The notes below the pieces were generated by a model. It saw only the letters and a list, made by a program, of their open reading frames with translations, was not told the DNA's origin and searched no databases. DNA of 24,988 nt. Origin: CAYMKL01 sp964390805. GTDB taxonomy: Bacteria; Chloroflexota; Anaerolineae; VGOG01. The DNA lies in assembly GCA_964390805.1 (NCBI GenBank), contig CAYMKL010000102.1, positions 1-24,988 of the forward strand. Direction: 5' to 3'. Below are positions 14,787 through 22,001 of this stretch, one piece after another (the first letter of the stretch is position 1; each line of letters starts with the position of its first letter). The position numbers and the translations under genes are program-made.

Positions 14787-15104
14787 CTAACGATTTAGTA
14801 AGGCCCTTCTTTTCATCTCCTTCGCCATCTTTCGCGTCGCGTCCTCCAGGAACTCGAAATAGGCTTCTTCATCGGTCATGATCAATAGCTTTCTCCTGTC
14901 GGCATCCTCCTTGAACTCACGCAAGAACTGATCGTCCTCCAATTGCCCGCTTTCCAGGGCGAACCCGATCAGCCTGCAGGCAGCGTCAGTCAGGCGAAAG
15001 GTGCCATACAGCCTGGGCTCGACGACGCACAGGTGGGCGCTCGAAACCAGAAACGAAAGCACTTCATAAAGGTCCTCTTCGGACACGACCAACCGCTGGC
15101 TCAT
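14787..15104 (-). CDS. Small DUF6092-like protein of unknown function
   Basis: A 105-residue protein. ATG 15104 overlaps the nitroreductase stop as ATGA, with GGAG 8 bases upstream; a GTG at 15113 sits too close to that site. Strings such as LSFLVSSAHLCVVEPRLYGT, FRLTDAACRLIGFAL and LLIMTDEEAYFEFLEDAT resemble the DUF6092 family; the assignment is from memory and moderate. It is mostly helical, with no membrane segment and no obvious catalytic motif. The ATGA overlap implies translational coupling with the nitroreductase, so the two may act together. It lies directly before the hydantoinase-type genes. Confidence 0.72.
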   Translation of the reverse strand: MSQRLVVSEEDLYEVLSFLVSSAHLCVVEPRLYGTFRLTDAACRLIGFALESGQLEDDQFLREFKEDADRRKLLIMTDEEAYFEFLEDATRKMAKEMKRRALLNR

Positions 15105-15622
15105 GACGTCCACTCCTTTCCATACTCGTCCACGAAGGCGATTTCATTCAACTCCAGCCTGGGAGGTGGTGCGGGGTCCTCGGCCGGGTAACCCAGGGTG
15201 ACGATCAACAGGGGCTCAACGTCCTCCGGGAGGTTCAGAATCTCCTGGACGGCGACCTTGGCGTAGGAGAGGGCGGGGCAACTGCCGATGCCCATTTCCC
15301 AGGCAGCCAGCATGATGTTTTGCGCTGCGATGGCACAATCGGCCAGATAGGTCGCCTCATCCCAGGGTTTTGCCCCCGGCTCTTTCTCCACACAGATCAC
15401 GATGAAGGCAGAGGGCATGATGAATATGCCGGGGGCAAACTTCCTGATGAGCTGCTTCACCGACGGTGAGGTGACGACCACAAACCTCCACCTCTGCTGG
15501 TTGCTGGCCGTTGGAGCCCACCGCGCCGCATCCAGAAGCCTCTCCAGCGCCTCCTTCCCTATCGGCTCATCGGTGAACTGCCTGATGCTTCTTCTGGCTT
15601 TGATGGTTTCGAAAACGTTCAT
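15101..15622 (-). CDS. Nitroreductase family flavoprotein
   Basis: A 173-residue protein from ATG 15622, with GGAGG about 8 bases upstream. The N-terminus MNVFETIKARRSIRQFTDEP and WAPTASNQQRWRFVVV (35-50) form the FMN-binding site of the nitroreductase fold. YLADCAIAAQNIMLAAWEMG is the dimer-interface helix, and the C-terminal LLIVTLGYPAEDP is typical. It is at the short end of the family range. The family uses NAD(P)H to reduce nitro groups, quinones or flavins, or dehydrogenates ring compounds. It begins the catabolic gene set after dppF and overlaps the following small gene by 4 bases. Confidence 0.9.
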   Translation of the reverse strand: MNVFETIKARRSIRQFTDEPIGKEALERLLDAARWAPTASNQQRWRFVVVTSPSVKQLIRKFAPGIFIMPSAFIVICVEKEPGAKPWDEATYLADCAIAAQNIMLAAWEMGIGSCPALSYAKVAVQEILNLPEDVEPLLIVTLGYPAEDPAPPPRLELNEIAFVDEYGKEWTS

Positions 15623-15648
15623 AGTAAGACCTCCTTCAAATCATAGCG

Positions 15649-15741
15649 GTTTGGATCACGGAATCACGAAGGGACACGGAAACACGGAACTCTGCCTGCC
15701 TTCCGTGCTTCCATGTCTTCCGTGCTTTCGTGTTCCAAACC
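15649..15741. repeat. Long palindromic repeat after dppF (CACGGAA type)
   Basis: Inverted arms begin ggtttggatcacggaa and end cgtgttccaaacc, with internal gacacgga/tccgtg pairs around a tctgcct centre. It resembles the palindrome at 1711-1809. Its position between the dppF stop codon (15742-15744) and the nitroreductase start suggests it could also act as a transcription terminator or mRNA-stabilising hairpin for the importer operon. Confidence 0.7.
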
Positions 15742-16707
15742 CTAATCGTACAGGTGACAGGCCACCAAATGCCCGTCGCTCAACTCCTTCAATACAGGTT
15801 CCTCGTCGGTGCAGCGATCGCTGTCTCGCGCCGGGCAACGAGGGGCGAAACGACAGGTGCCCTCTTCACCACCCAGCGTGGAGATCTCTCCCTCCAGGAT
15901 GATCTCCTCCGCTTCATACTCTGGGTCCGCCACCGGCATCGCCGAGAGCAAAGCCCGAGTATACGGGTGCATGGGCTGTTGGAAGATGCCCTCCACAGAG
16001 CCCAATTCCAGGATCTTGCCCATGTACATCAATGCCACCCGATCACAGATGTAGCGGATGACAGCCAGGTCGTGAGAAATGAACAGGTAGGTCAGGTTCA
16101 ATCTCTGTTGTAGCTTGAGCAAAAGGTCCAGGACTTGAGCCTGTACCGACACGTCCAAAGCCGAAGTCGGCTCATCGAGGACCAACATCTTCGGCTCCAG
16201 CGCCAGAGCACGGGCAATCCCTATCCTTTGCCTCTGCCCGCCGCTGAATTCGTGCGGATAGCGGTAGAGGTGATCCTCCATCAGTCCCACCAGACTGATC
16301 AACTCGCGCACCCTGTCATCCAGGGCGCGGCCCTTGGCCCGCTCGTGAATGACCAGAGGCTCACCAACGATCCTCTTCACCGTCATCCGTGGATTCAGCG
16401 AGGAGTAAGGGTCCTGGAAGATCATCTGCATCTCTTCTCGCCGCTGACGCATCTCCGACTCGGACAGCCGACACAAATCCTGGCCCTCGAAGATGATCTC
16501 CCCCTCTGTGGGCTCAATGAGACGCAGGATCGTCTTGCCCACCGTCGTCTTCCCCGAACCCGTCTCCCCCACCAGCCCGAAGGACTGCCCTTGCTCGATG
16601 CCCAGGTCAATCCCGTCCACGGCTTTGATGTATCCTACTCTCCGCTGAAAGAGTCCGCCACGTACTGGGAAGTATTTCTTTAGATTGCGTACTTCTAATA
16701 AGCTCAT
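15742..16707 (-). CDS. dppF: Dipeptide/oligopeptide ABC transporter ATP-binding protein DppF/OppF
   Basis: A 321-residue protein from ATG 16707, with AAAGG upstream. Walker A is GETGSGKTT (47-55), Q-loop MIFQDPYSSLNP, signature FSGGQRQR (154-161), Walker B MLVLDEPTSALD (174-185), H-loop FISHDLAV. The C-terminal oligo_HPY extension has TCRFAPRCPARDSDRC and HLVACHLYD, typical of peptide importers. It hydrolyses ATP on the cytosolic face of the DppBC permease together with DppD. It is separated from dppD by about 4 kb of inserted genes, and a second copy of its first 30 or so codons sits at 17614-17748. Confidence 0.93.
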   Translation of the reverse strand: MSLLEVRNLKKYFPVRGGLFQRRVGYIKAVDGIDLGIEQGQSFGLVGETGSGKTTVGKTILRLIEPTEGEIIFEGQDLCRLSESEMRQRREEMQMIFQDPYSSLNPRMTVKRIVGEPLVIHERAKGRALDDRVRELISLVGLMEDHLYRYPHEFSGGQRQRIGIARALALEPKMLVLDEPTSALDVSVQAQVLDLLLKLQQRLNLTYLFISHDLAVIRYICDRVALMYMGKILELGSVEGIFQQPMHPYTRALLSAMPVADPEYEAEEIILEGEISTLGGEEGTCRFAPRCPARDSDRCTDEEPVLKELSDGHLVACHLYD

Positions 16708-16825
16708 GACAACCTTTGCTCAAGAGAGCAATTCTACTACATGCCTTGCACTTTCTGTTTACGGGGCTGAGCCCATTGCTCAGGATAAGGCGCGGTCTAA
16801 CGGGGACGTAAGCTGTCCGGCGTGA

Positions 16826-17506
16826 TCAGAGTTTGTCAAAAAACTCATTGATTCTACGTATGTTGGCTCTCTTCTTACTCTCTGACGCTCCGAATCCAAG
16901 CAACTCTGACACCTCTGCATCATCAAGGTTTCTGTCACGGTAAAACACAACTCGAAGCCCCATGGCCTTGACGCTGGGAGACTGAGGAATTCCAGGAGTG
17001 GCTATTGAACCTAGTGTGGCTGACTTCCCAAGAGTAACTGAAACCGAAGACTGCAATGCTTTCCGATCCCCAGAGAACTTATCTCTTCCTACGACTTCTG
17101 GACGGGCTAGTGCCTCTGGCGCTTTCTCTTCTTGGATAAAACCCTGCTCACCTTGGAGTGCCTTTTTCAATCGTCCGATTTGTCCGTAATCTTGGCTCGG
17201 CAAGATTATGCTGGAACCAGCGCATTGTGCTCTTTGGAATTCTATCTCAAAGATTTCAGAGCTAAAGAGAATTCCGACTACGTAGTCTATGAATTTGCGC
17301 CTCAATTCATCCTTGAGTGGAAGCACACTTTCTTCAGATTTCTGTGATCGCCCCCGAGGAAATGTGCAATTCACTATAGTTGCATGAAGGCTTTCTGCTT
17401 TATTCCAAGACACACCATGTATTGGTTGGAGATGTGTGCAGAACCAGTTCATGAATTCAAAAGGAAGTGGTCGTCCAAAGACAATTGAGAATCCATAGTC
17501 GCTCAT
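16826..17506 (-). CDS. Unknown protein, possibly a degenerate 2H phosphoesterase (gene D)
   Basis: A 226-residue protein from ATG 17506, with GGAGGGG just upstream; longer in-frame starts lack a site. I do not recognise it with confidence. The N-terminus YGFSIVFGRPLPFEFMNWF leading to ESLHATIV (H41-x-T43) resembles the first half of LigT/2H phosphoesterases. The place expected for the second HxT holds SVTLGK (156-161), with Ser instead of His, followed by a strand MGLRVVFYRDRNL as in that fold. Two active-site histidines are needed in that family, so it may be inactive, a binder, or unrelated. Residues 120-180 look low-complexity. Base composition looks more A+T-rich than the dpp genes. It lies between the dppF stub and the intact dppF in the importer's direction. 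Confidence 0.7.
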   Translation of the reverse strand: MSDYGFSIVFGRPLPFEFMNWFCTHLQPIHGVSWNKAESLHATIVNCTFPRGRSQKSEESVLPLKDELRRKFIDYVVGILFSSEIFEIEFQRAQCAGSSIILPSQDYGQIGRLKKALQGEQGFIQEEKAPEALARPEVVGRDKFSGDRKALQSSVSVTLGKSATLGSIATPGIPQSPSVKAMGLRVVFYRDRNLDDAEVSELLGFGASESKKRANIRRINEFFDKL

Positions 17507-17557
17507 AAGTCCCCTCCATGTATTTACTGGACTTTGGATAAAACCACGATGGCGACC

Positions 17558-17656
17558 AGAAACCCGTTTTCTCACGCCAAATTGCCGCCCAGGTTGACTT
17601 GAAACAGGTTGATTCAGCTAGATTTCGGTAACAGAGTCATCAGAAAACGGGTTTCT
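17558..17656. mobile_element. 99-bp element with 15-bp perfect inverted ends (MITE-like)
   Basis: AGAAACCCGTTTTCT at 17558-17572 and its exact reverse complement AGAAAACGGGTTTCT at 17642-17656 bound a 69-bp centre with no long open frame of its own. No clear target-site duplication is visible. One arm lies within the short in-frame tail of the dppF stub, and the element sits upstream of gene D. It could be a small non-autonomous mobile repeat or a large hairpin. Confidence 0.5.
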
Positions 17657-17748
17657 TCAGCAATGTGTCCTATGCGTCGCTGAAAGAGTCCGCCACGTAC
17701 CGGGAAGTATTTCTTTAGATTGCGAACTTCTAGCAAAGTCTCGCTCAC
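17614..17748 (-). pseudogene. Truncated dppF 5' end (44-codon stub)
   Basis: From GTG 17748 (AAGG upstream) the minus strand reads LLEVRNLKKYFPVRGGLFQR and RIGHI, nearly the same as residues 3-27 of the intact dppF (16707 downward). It then leaves homology and runs 15 codons to a TGA (17614-17616). DNA similarity covers 17664-17757 versus 16629-16717, including the leader ggttgtc before the start. It has several base differences and a 3-base length difference from the intact copy, so the duplication is not brand new or came from a paralogue. It lies just after gene C and marks one edge of the inserted segment. Confidence 0.85.
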
Positions 17749-17792
17749 GACAACCTTACCACCTTCGGGCAAACGGATCGCAGAAGCGCGCG

Positions 17793-19034
17793 CTAGACGG
17801 GCGAATCTCCAGCTCTTTGCCTGCCTACCTCGTGTATTGCTCTTTCTTTCTTCTCGACCTCGTCAGCAAACGATAGCTGTCCAGACGGGGGTCTGAAGAC
17901 CTTGTCGTGTATCCGATGCCAGATCTCATGCGACGTGTTCCAAAATTCCTTCAAAATCTCACGCTGTCTATCATCTGGAAAAGCAGCTTGCCTGTCCCCC
18001 ATTTCGTCTCGTTCAACCATGCTAGCAAGGACAACCTCAAACATCCTTGGTGAGAGTTTGAAACGGATCCTTACTTGGACAAGTTCGGGGGTTTTTTTGT
18101 TGCTCAATTCAATGGTCATTGCGAGGAAGTAGAATCCCTGCACCTCACAATCTTGAACGAACTTGTTGGTCCTCAGGTGTTTACCCTCGAGAATTGCTTG
18201 TGTGATACTCTGCACATATTTTCTGTCCAACTCTTCGATCTCTCGGTCACTGTCGAAATCGGGCGATTCAGAATCTTCTTCCTCCAACTCTAGACTGTCA
18301 TCACCCAGATCAGTTGTAGGCCGACGGATTACTATCCCAGTCACCTGCTCGAATATCCACTCCTTGTCATGCGAATAATGTTGCAGGAGATCATCAAAGA
18401 ATTGTATTCTTTCCCTTCGCGAAAGCGGCTCTAGCGAAATCGTATAGGCGTCGTATTCACCTCCCGCCATTCGTTTTAGCAGCTTTTGGATTCTTTTTAC
18501 ATCCTGATTGGCTTGGGGATAGCACACAATCCGCCACTGCGTACCTCCAATACTCTCCAGTGTGAGATCAACTTGGCTCTGCACTCGTTGTATCAGTTCG
18601 ACCCGCCCTGGTATGACGCGCTCATACTCAAAATGAATGCCCAAGAAACTAGAACTGTGTTGTACTGGCATATCCAACTTCGGAATGGGCTCACCTCTTC
18701 TGGCAAGGCTCTCGCTTTTTTGGGCAATATCGGCCCTAAGCCTGATTATGTCACTGATTAGTCTTTGAGCATCAATATCGTGAAGTCTATGACGGAGAGT
18801 GAAACCAGATATACTCGCAGAAGCCTCAGAGCCTAGTGCAATCCTCCTGAGCTGCATATAGTCTTGATGGTCGAAGAGGATATTGGCAGCGCAGCCGGCA
18901 ATATCTTGCCTCCCCCAACCGGCTATGAACAGCCCTCGCCTCTGTATGAAACGTTTAAGAGCGTCGAAGGAGGTGGTACTAAACATCATTGTCTGTTCTA
19001 CATCATATGGTGTTGGAAACTGCTTCTTAATCAC
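17793..19034 (-). CDS. Protein of unknown function with acidic linker (gene C of the inserted A-B-C operon)
   Basis: A 413-residue protein. GTG 19034 overlaps the end of gene B by 8 bases (GTGATTAA), with GGATGG upstream. I do not recognise the family. Visible parts are an N-terminal segment GLFIAGWGRQDIAGCAANIL and FDHQDYMQLRRIALG (about 35-68), a coiled or helical stretch (about 85-115), a mixed alpha/beta domain (140-240), a very acidic linker (about 242-270, LELEEEDSESPDFDSD), and a second beta-rich part (VQGFYFLAMTIEL, VRIRFKLSPRMFEVVL, 298-337) with a charged helical tail. No membrane segment, signal peptide, Walker or nuclease motif is visible. Residues about 225-345 show a strand/helix pattern like the C-terminal half of gene A. 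Tight overlap with B suggests a common complex; defence is an inference. Confidence 0.82.
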   Translation of the reverse strand: MIKKQFPTPYDVEQTMMFSTTSFDALKRFIQRRGLFIAGWGRQDIAGCAANILFDHQDYMQLRRIALGSEASASISGFTLRHRLHDIDAQRLISDIIRLRADIAQKSESLARRGEPIPKLDMPVQHSSSFLGIHFEYERVIPGRVELIQRVQSQVDLTLESIGGTQWRIVCYPQANQDVKRIQKLLKRMAGGEYDAYTISLEPLSRRERIQFFDDLLQHYSHDKEWIFEQVTGIVIRRPTTDLGDDSLELEEEDSESPDFDSDREIEELDRKYVQSITQAILEGKHLRTNKFVQDCEVQGFYFLAMTIELSNKKTPELVQVRIRFKLSPRMFEVVLASMVERDEMGDRQAAFPDDRQREILKEFWNTSHEIWHRIHDKVFRPPSGQLSFADEVEKKERAIHEVGRQRAGDSPV

Positions 19035-20010
19035 GGCGCACCATCCAGCCAGGCAACTGGGTACCAGGCACTAGCTGCCTGAATTTCATGTTGTCCCCTG
19101 ATTCTTCATAATCAGTGGTTTGTCCTGTTGAGATAGATATAAGTTGGAACTCTCTCTTGAAATTTGCGATTTCATTTCGAATGTCTGTAGGGTCTCGAAG
19201 AGTGTACACGAGTAACTCACCAGTTCGCAGCATCTGGAACTGCCTCAACGCCAGTCCAATGAAATGCAGATCAGAATAACTCTGAACATCCCCTAGGTAG
19301 AACGCTACGTAGGCTTTGTATGGAACAGGAGGCGAATCACCCTTCGTCGGCTGAAGCATATCTGCGTTAAAGAACACAAACTTGGAGAAGACCGTTTCAA
19401 GGGGTATGATCGAGCCATCGGCTGATGGCTTGTCTCCATAATCAGGCAAATGGAAGCGTATGTCTTGACACGTAACTGATCCCCTCAGTTTCCGTACCTC
19501 TTCATGTATGGCACACAATCTTGTGATCGTCCGGTTCGAGATCAGGCCGATACAACATGGCGTCTTCCTCTTTGGGACATACACCTGGGAAAGCCACGTC
19601 TGCAACTGGGAATGTGAGTAGGTCTCAACGTCATGAACCCAGAGCCCGATCAGACCTAGCTGATACTGGGCGTCTATCTCAGGCTGGAACTTATCTTTGA
19701 ATTCTTTGGCTGACGGTAGGCGCACCAACTTCGTGTGTAGATCATCTACCCAATCCTGGATCTTAAGCCTACTTATGTCCGTCATTTTTCCCCTGGTTTT
19801 CGCTTCAACTAGCACTATCTGCTGAGGACTCTGGGGATTTCGTTTGTAAGCGAAAACCGAATCAAGTCCTCTATCCTTTCGCTTCTCACGAACGGGGTCT
19901 GGTATATCTGTGCTACTGTCGCCGAGCTGCTCCCATTTCAAGACGACTCTCAGGAATCGGTTAAACCGCCCGTGCCAGATGTTTCCCCTTACGTTTTGCT
20001 CTTCAGGCAT
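19027..20010 (-). CDS. Probable PD-(D/E)XK nuclease (gene B of the inserted A-B-C operon)
   Basis: A 327-residue protein. ATG 20010 overlaps gene A by 8 bases (ATGCCTGA), with GAGGT 6 bases upstream. The N-terminal domain has RGLDSVFAYKR (D50) followed after 18 residues by IVLVEAKTRGK (E69-x-K71), preceded by a helix with E27. This is the E...D...ExK arrangement of restriction-endonuclease-like (PD-(D/E)XK) nucleases, which cut DNA using Mg2+. The rest is of unknown type: a helical region (80-150), then mixed strands with YKAYVAFYLGDVQSYSDLHF and a C-terminal helix. No methyltransferase, helicase or ATPase partner is next to it, so it is not a standard restriction system. It does not match a named defence system that I can recall with confidence. 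Confidence 0.82.
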   Translation of the reverse strand: MPEEQNVRGNIWHGRFNRFLRVVLKWEQLGDSSTDIPDPVREKRKDRGLDSVFAYKRNPQSPQQIVLVEAKTRGKMTDISRLKIQDWVDDLHTKLVRLPSAKEFKDKFQPEIDAQYQLGLIGLWVHDVETYSHSQLQTWLSQVYVPKRKTPCCIGLISNRTITRLCAIHEEVRKLRGSVTCQDIRFHLPDYGDKPSADGSIIPLETVFSKFVFFNADMLQPTKGDSPPVPYKAYVAFYLGDVQSYSDLHFIGLALRQFQMLRTGELLVYTLRDPTDIRNEIANFKREFQLISISTGQTTDYEESGDNMKFRQLVPGTQLPGWMVRRD

Positions 20011-20698
20011 CTTTGCACCTCAAAACAGCTTCTCTCAGAATACCCAACCCTTCTTCGAGCATTTCTTCGTCTGCGCGGACAGCAATACTGCCACTCGACG
20101 ACAATCGCCAAATCATCGGAGATTCCTCAATTGTCAGCTCGATGTCGATACCAGTTACATCTCGATCATATTCACGAATCAGGTCTCTAGCTACTTGCTG
20201 TTCATAGACAGAGGCTACATATCGGCCACTCAGACCAGCCTCCGGTCTAAAATTCGTAACAGCAATCTTGGTTATGCTGTATGCACGATTGCGTTGATCT
20301 AACTCTCTGATGAAGACATTAAGGTCAATATGCAAATCCTCTACGGTGATCCCAAAATCGAATAGCTTTCCAAGGACAGAAATCAGCTTCACAAGTCTCC
20401 TACCACCAAGATCGGCTTCTAGTAAGCCAGCATCGTAGTCGATTCGGAAAGGAATATAGTCGAAAACAGCCTGTGGCTCAGAGATTATAGTATTCCTTAC
20501 AGGGTCAAACTGCCTCCGAACCACGATGTATCGGTAAATCATAGTGGAGGAGATGGTTTGCTCATAACTTTCCGTCCGAACGAAGCCGAAGCTCGTAGCT
20601 TCATCAAAGCTAGTGCTGAATCTCTCCAACAATTGCTCAGGAGACCATTGTTCCAGACCTTTGATGAGTTTCAGATGTAGTAGTTCTGTTCGAAACAT
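20003..20698 (-). CDS. Protein of unknown function (gene A of the inserted A-B-C operon)
   Basis: A 231-residue protein from ATG 20698, starting 28 bases after the dppD stop codon with only a weak GAAGAG-like ribosome binding site. I do not recognise the family. It has a first part rich in aromatic and charged residues (IYRYIVVRRQFDPVRNTII, then FDYIPFRIDYDAGLLEADLG), then a helix (104-118), and a mixed alpha/beta C-terminal part (ITKIAVTNFRPE, RYVASVYEQQVARDL, TGIDIELTIEESPMIWRLSS) ending in a helical tail. No signal peptide, membrane helix or catalytic motif is evident. The C-terminal half resembles part of gene C in its order of strands and helices. It is likely made with genes B and C as one unit, and may be co-transcribed from the dpp promoter. 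Confidence 0.8.
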   Translation of the reverse strand: MFRTELLHLKLIKGLEQWSPEQLLERFSTSFDEATSFGFVRTESYEQTISSTMIYRYIVVRRQFDPVRNTIISEPQAVFDYIPFRIDYDAGLLEADLGGRRLVKLISVLGKLFDFGITVEDLHIDLNVFIRELDQRNRAYSITKIAVTNFRPEAGLSGRYVASVYEQQVARDLIREYDRDVTGIDIELTIEESPMIWRLSSSGSIAVRADEEMLEEGLGILREAVLRCKDA

Positions 20699-20726
20699 AG
20701 CTCTTCACCAAACAGCAGAACTTCTC

Positions 20727-21767
20727 TCAAGAGTAAAGGAAACAACTCACCTCATGGCCCTGCGCGATCTCCACCGGCGCCGGTGGCGGTTCCTCCGCAC
20801 AGCGAGGCATGGCGTGCTCGCAGCGGGGGTGAAACCTGCAACCCGGTGGAGGATCGAGGAAATTGGGCACTGAGCCTGGAATTCCCTTGATCTCTCCTCT
20901 CTTCGTGCCGTAGGTGGGGATGGCCCTCAACAGACCGACGGTGTAAGGATGCTTCGGGTTCTTGAAGACGTCCATGATGCTGCCACATTCTACTACCACG
21001 CCGGCATACATCACTGCCACCCGCTGACACATCTTGGCCACTACCCCCAGATTGTGAGTGATGAGGAGCACGGAAAGGTGCAGCTCTTGTACCAGCTCTT
21101 CGATCAGGCGCAGGATTTGGGCCTGAATGGACACGTCAAGCGCCGTTGTCGGTTCGTCGGCGATGAGCAGGCTGGGCGCCTCCGATAAGGCCATGGCGAT
21201 CAATACTCGCTGCCTCATGCCACCGCTGAACTGGTGAGGGTAGTCGTCAATCCTCTCCGAGGCGTCGCCGATGCCAACCCTTTGCAGCATCTCTATCGCC
21301 CTTGCCCTGGATGCCTGTCGTAGCTCTCTGATCGCGGGAACGAGATTCCCCAGCCCTCCCAGCAGACTCAGTCTTGACGCGCTGGAGGTGTCGCGTCGGG
21401 AGCCGATGATGTCTATCATCTGATCGCCGACAGAAAACACCGGGTTCAGGCTGGTGGTAGGATCCTGGAAGATCATGGCCAGCTTCTTGGCCCTGAGTAG
21501 CCGCATCTCTTCCTGCGTCTTCTGCAAGACATCCTCTCCCTCAAACCACACCTGACCGCTGGTGATCTCGCCGGGAGGACAAGGGATTAGACGGGGAATG
21601 CTGAGGGCGGTCATGGTCTTGCCGCAGCCGGTCTCTCCGACCAGTCCCAATACGTCTCCCCGCCAGACCTTGAGGTTGACCCCATTCAGCACCCTGGAGA
21701 CGCCATCGAAGGTGCGAAAATCCAAACGGAGGTCTTTGATCTCTACTAGCAAGTCGTTCTTCATCAT
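20727..21767 (-). CDS. dppD: Dipeptide/oligopeptide ABC transporter ATP-binding protein DppD/OppD
   Basis: A 346-residue protein from ATG 21767, with AGGGG 8 bases upstream. A TTG at 21932 would add 55 residues, but these are translated from an intergenic inverted repeat and do not resemble the family. Walker A is GETGCGKT (44-51), followed by MIFQDPTTSLNP, signature FSGGMRQRV, Walker B LLIADEPTTALD, and LLITHNLGVV. The oligo_HPY tail has GCRFHPRCEHAMPRCAEEPP and ends SCFLYS. It pairs with DppF on the DppBC permease. An insertion of accessory genes starts right after its stop, and its 3' end is the parent type of three fragments at 1590-1710, 2679-2772 and 3748-3845. Confidence 0.93.
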   Translation of the reverse strand: MMKNDLLVEIKDLRLDFRTFDGVSRVLNGVNLKVWRGDVLGLVGETGCGKTMTALSIPRLIPCPPGEITSGQVWFEGEDVLQKTQEEMRLLRAKKLAMIFQDPTTSLNPVFSVGDQMIDIIGSRRDTSSASRLSLLGGLGNLVPAIRELRQASRARAIEMLQRVGIGDASERIDDYPHQFSGGMRQRVLIAMALSEAPSLLIADEPTTALDVSIQAQILRLIEELVQELHLSVLLITHNLGVVAKMCQRVAVMYAGVVVECGSIMDVFKNPKHPYTVGLLRAIPTYGTKRGEIKGIPGSVPNFLDPPPGCRFHPRCEHAMPRCAEEPPPAPVEIAQGHEVSCFLYS

Positions 21768-21863
21768 CGAGCTTTCCCCTGACCAGGCTGTTTCATCATC
21801 CAAGTTTGCTCCCTGTGTGCTGATCGCCATTGCCGGCACAGAGCTGTCATCGGATTCGGGGAG

Positions 21864-21936
21864 CGGATTGAACGGATTCAAACTCTGATCAACCGGGACG
21901 AATCGCAGCGAGAGTAAGGGTTGTCCGTTCAATCCG
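21864..21936. repeat. 13-bp inverted repeat between dppC and dppD
   Basis: CGGATTGAACGGA (21864-21876) is the exact reverse complement of TCCGTTCAATCCG (21924-21936). Related strings (aacggattc, gaaaatccgttgac) lie beside both arms. It sits in the 234-bp gap before the dppD start and is probably a dispersed intergenic hairpin. No gene is seen in this gap. Confidence 0.7.
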
Positions 21937-22001
21937 TTCCGAAAATCCGTTGACAGTATGCCTTCCAGAATATCAAGGCGGATTTATGAAACACTTGACC
22001 A

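Noticed and set aside
19027..20010. Gene B as part of a standard type II or type I restriction system
   Set aside because: No methyltransferase, specificity subunit or helicase lies beside it; the methyltransferase at 2844-3698 is far away and of the small-molecule type.
21768..21932. 55-residue N-terminal extension of dppD from a TTG codon
   Set aside because: It is translated from an intergenic inverted repeat, does not look like the ATPase family, and the ATG at 21767 has a proper ribosome binding site.
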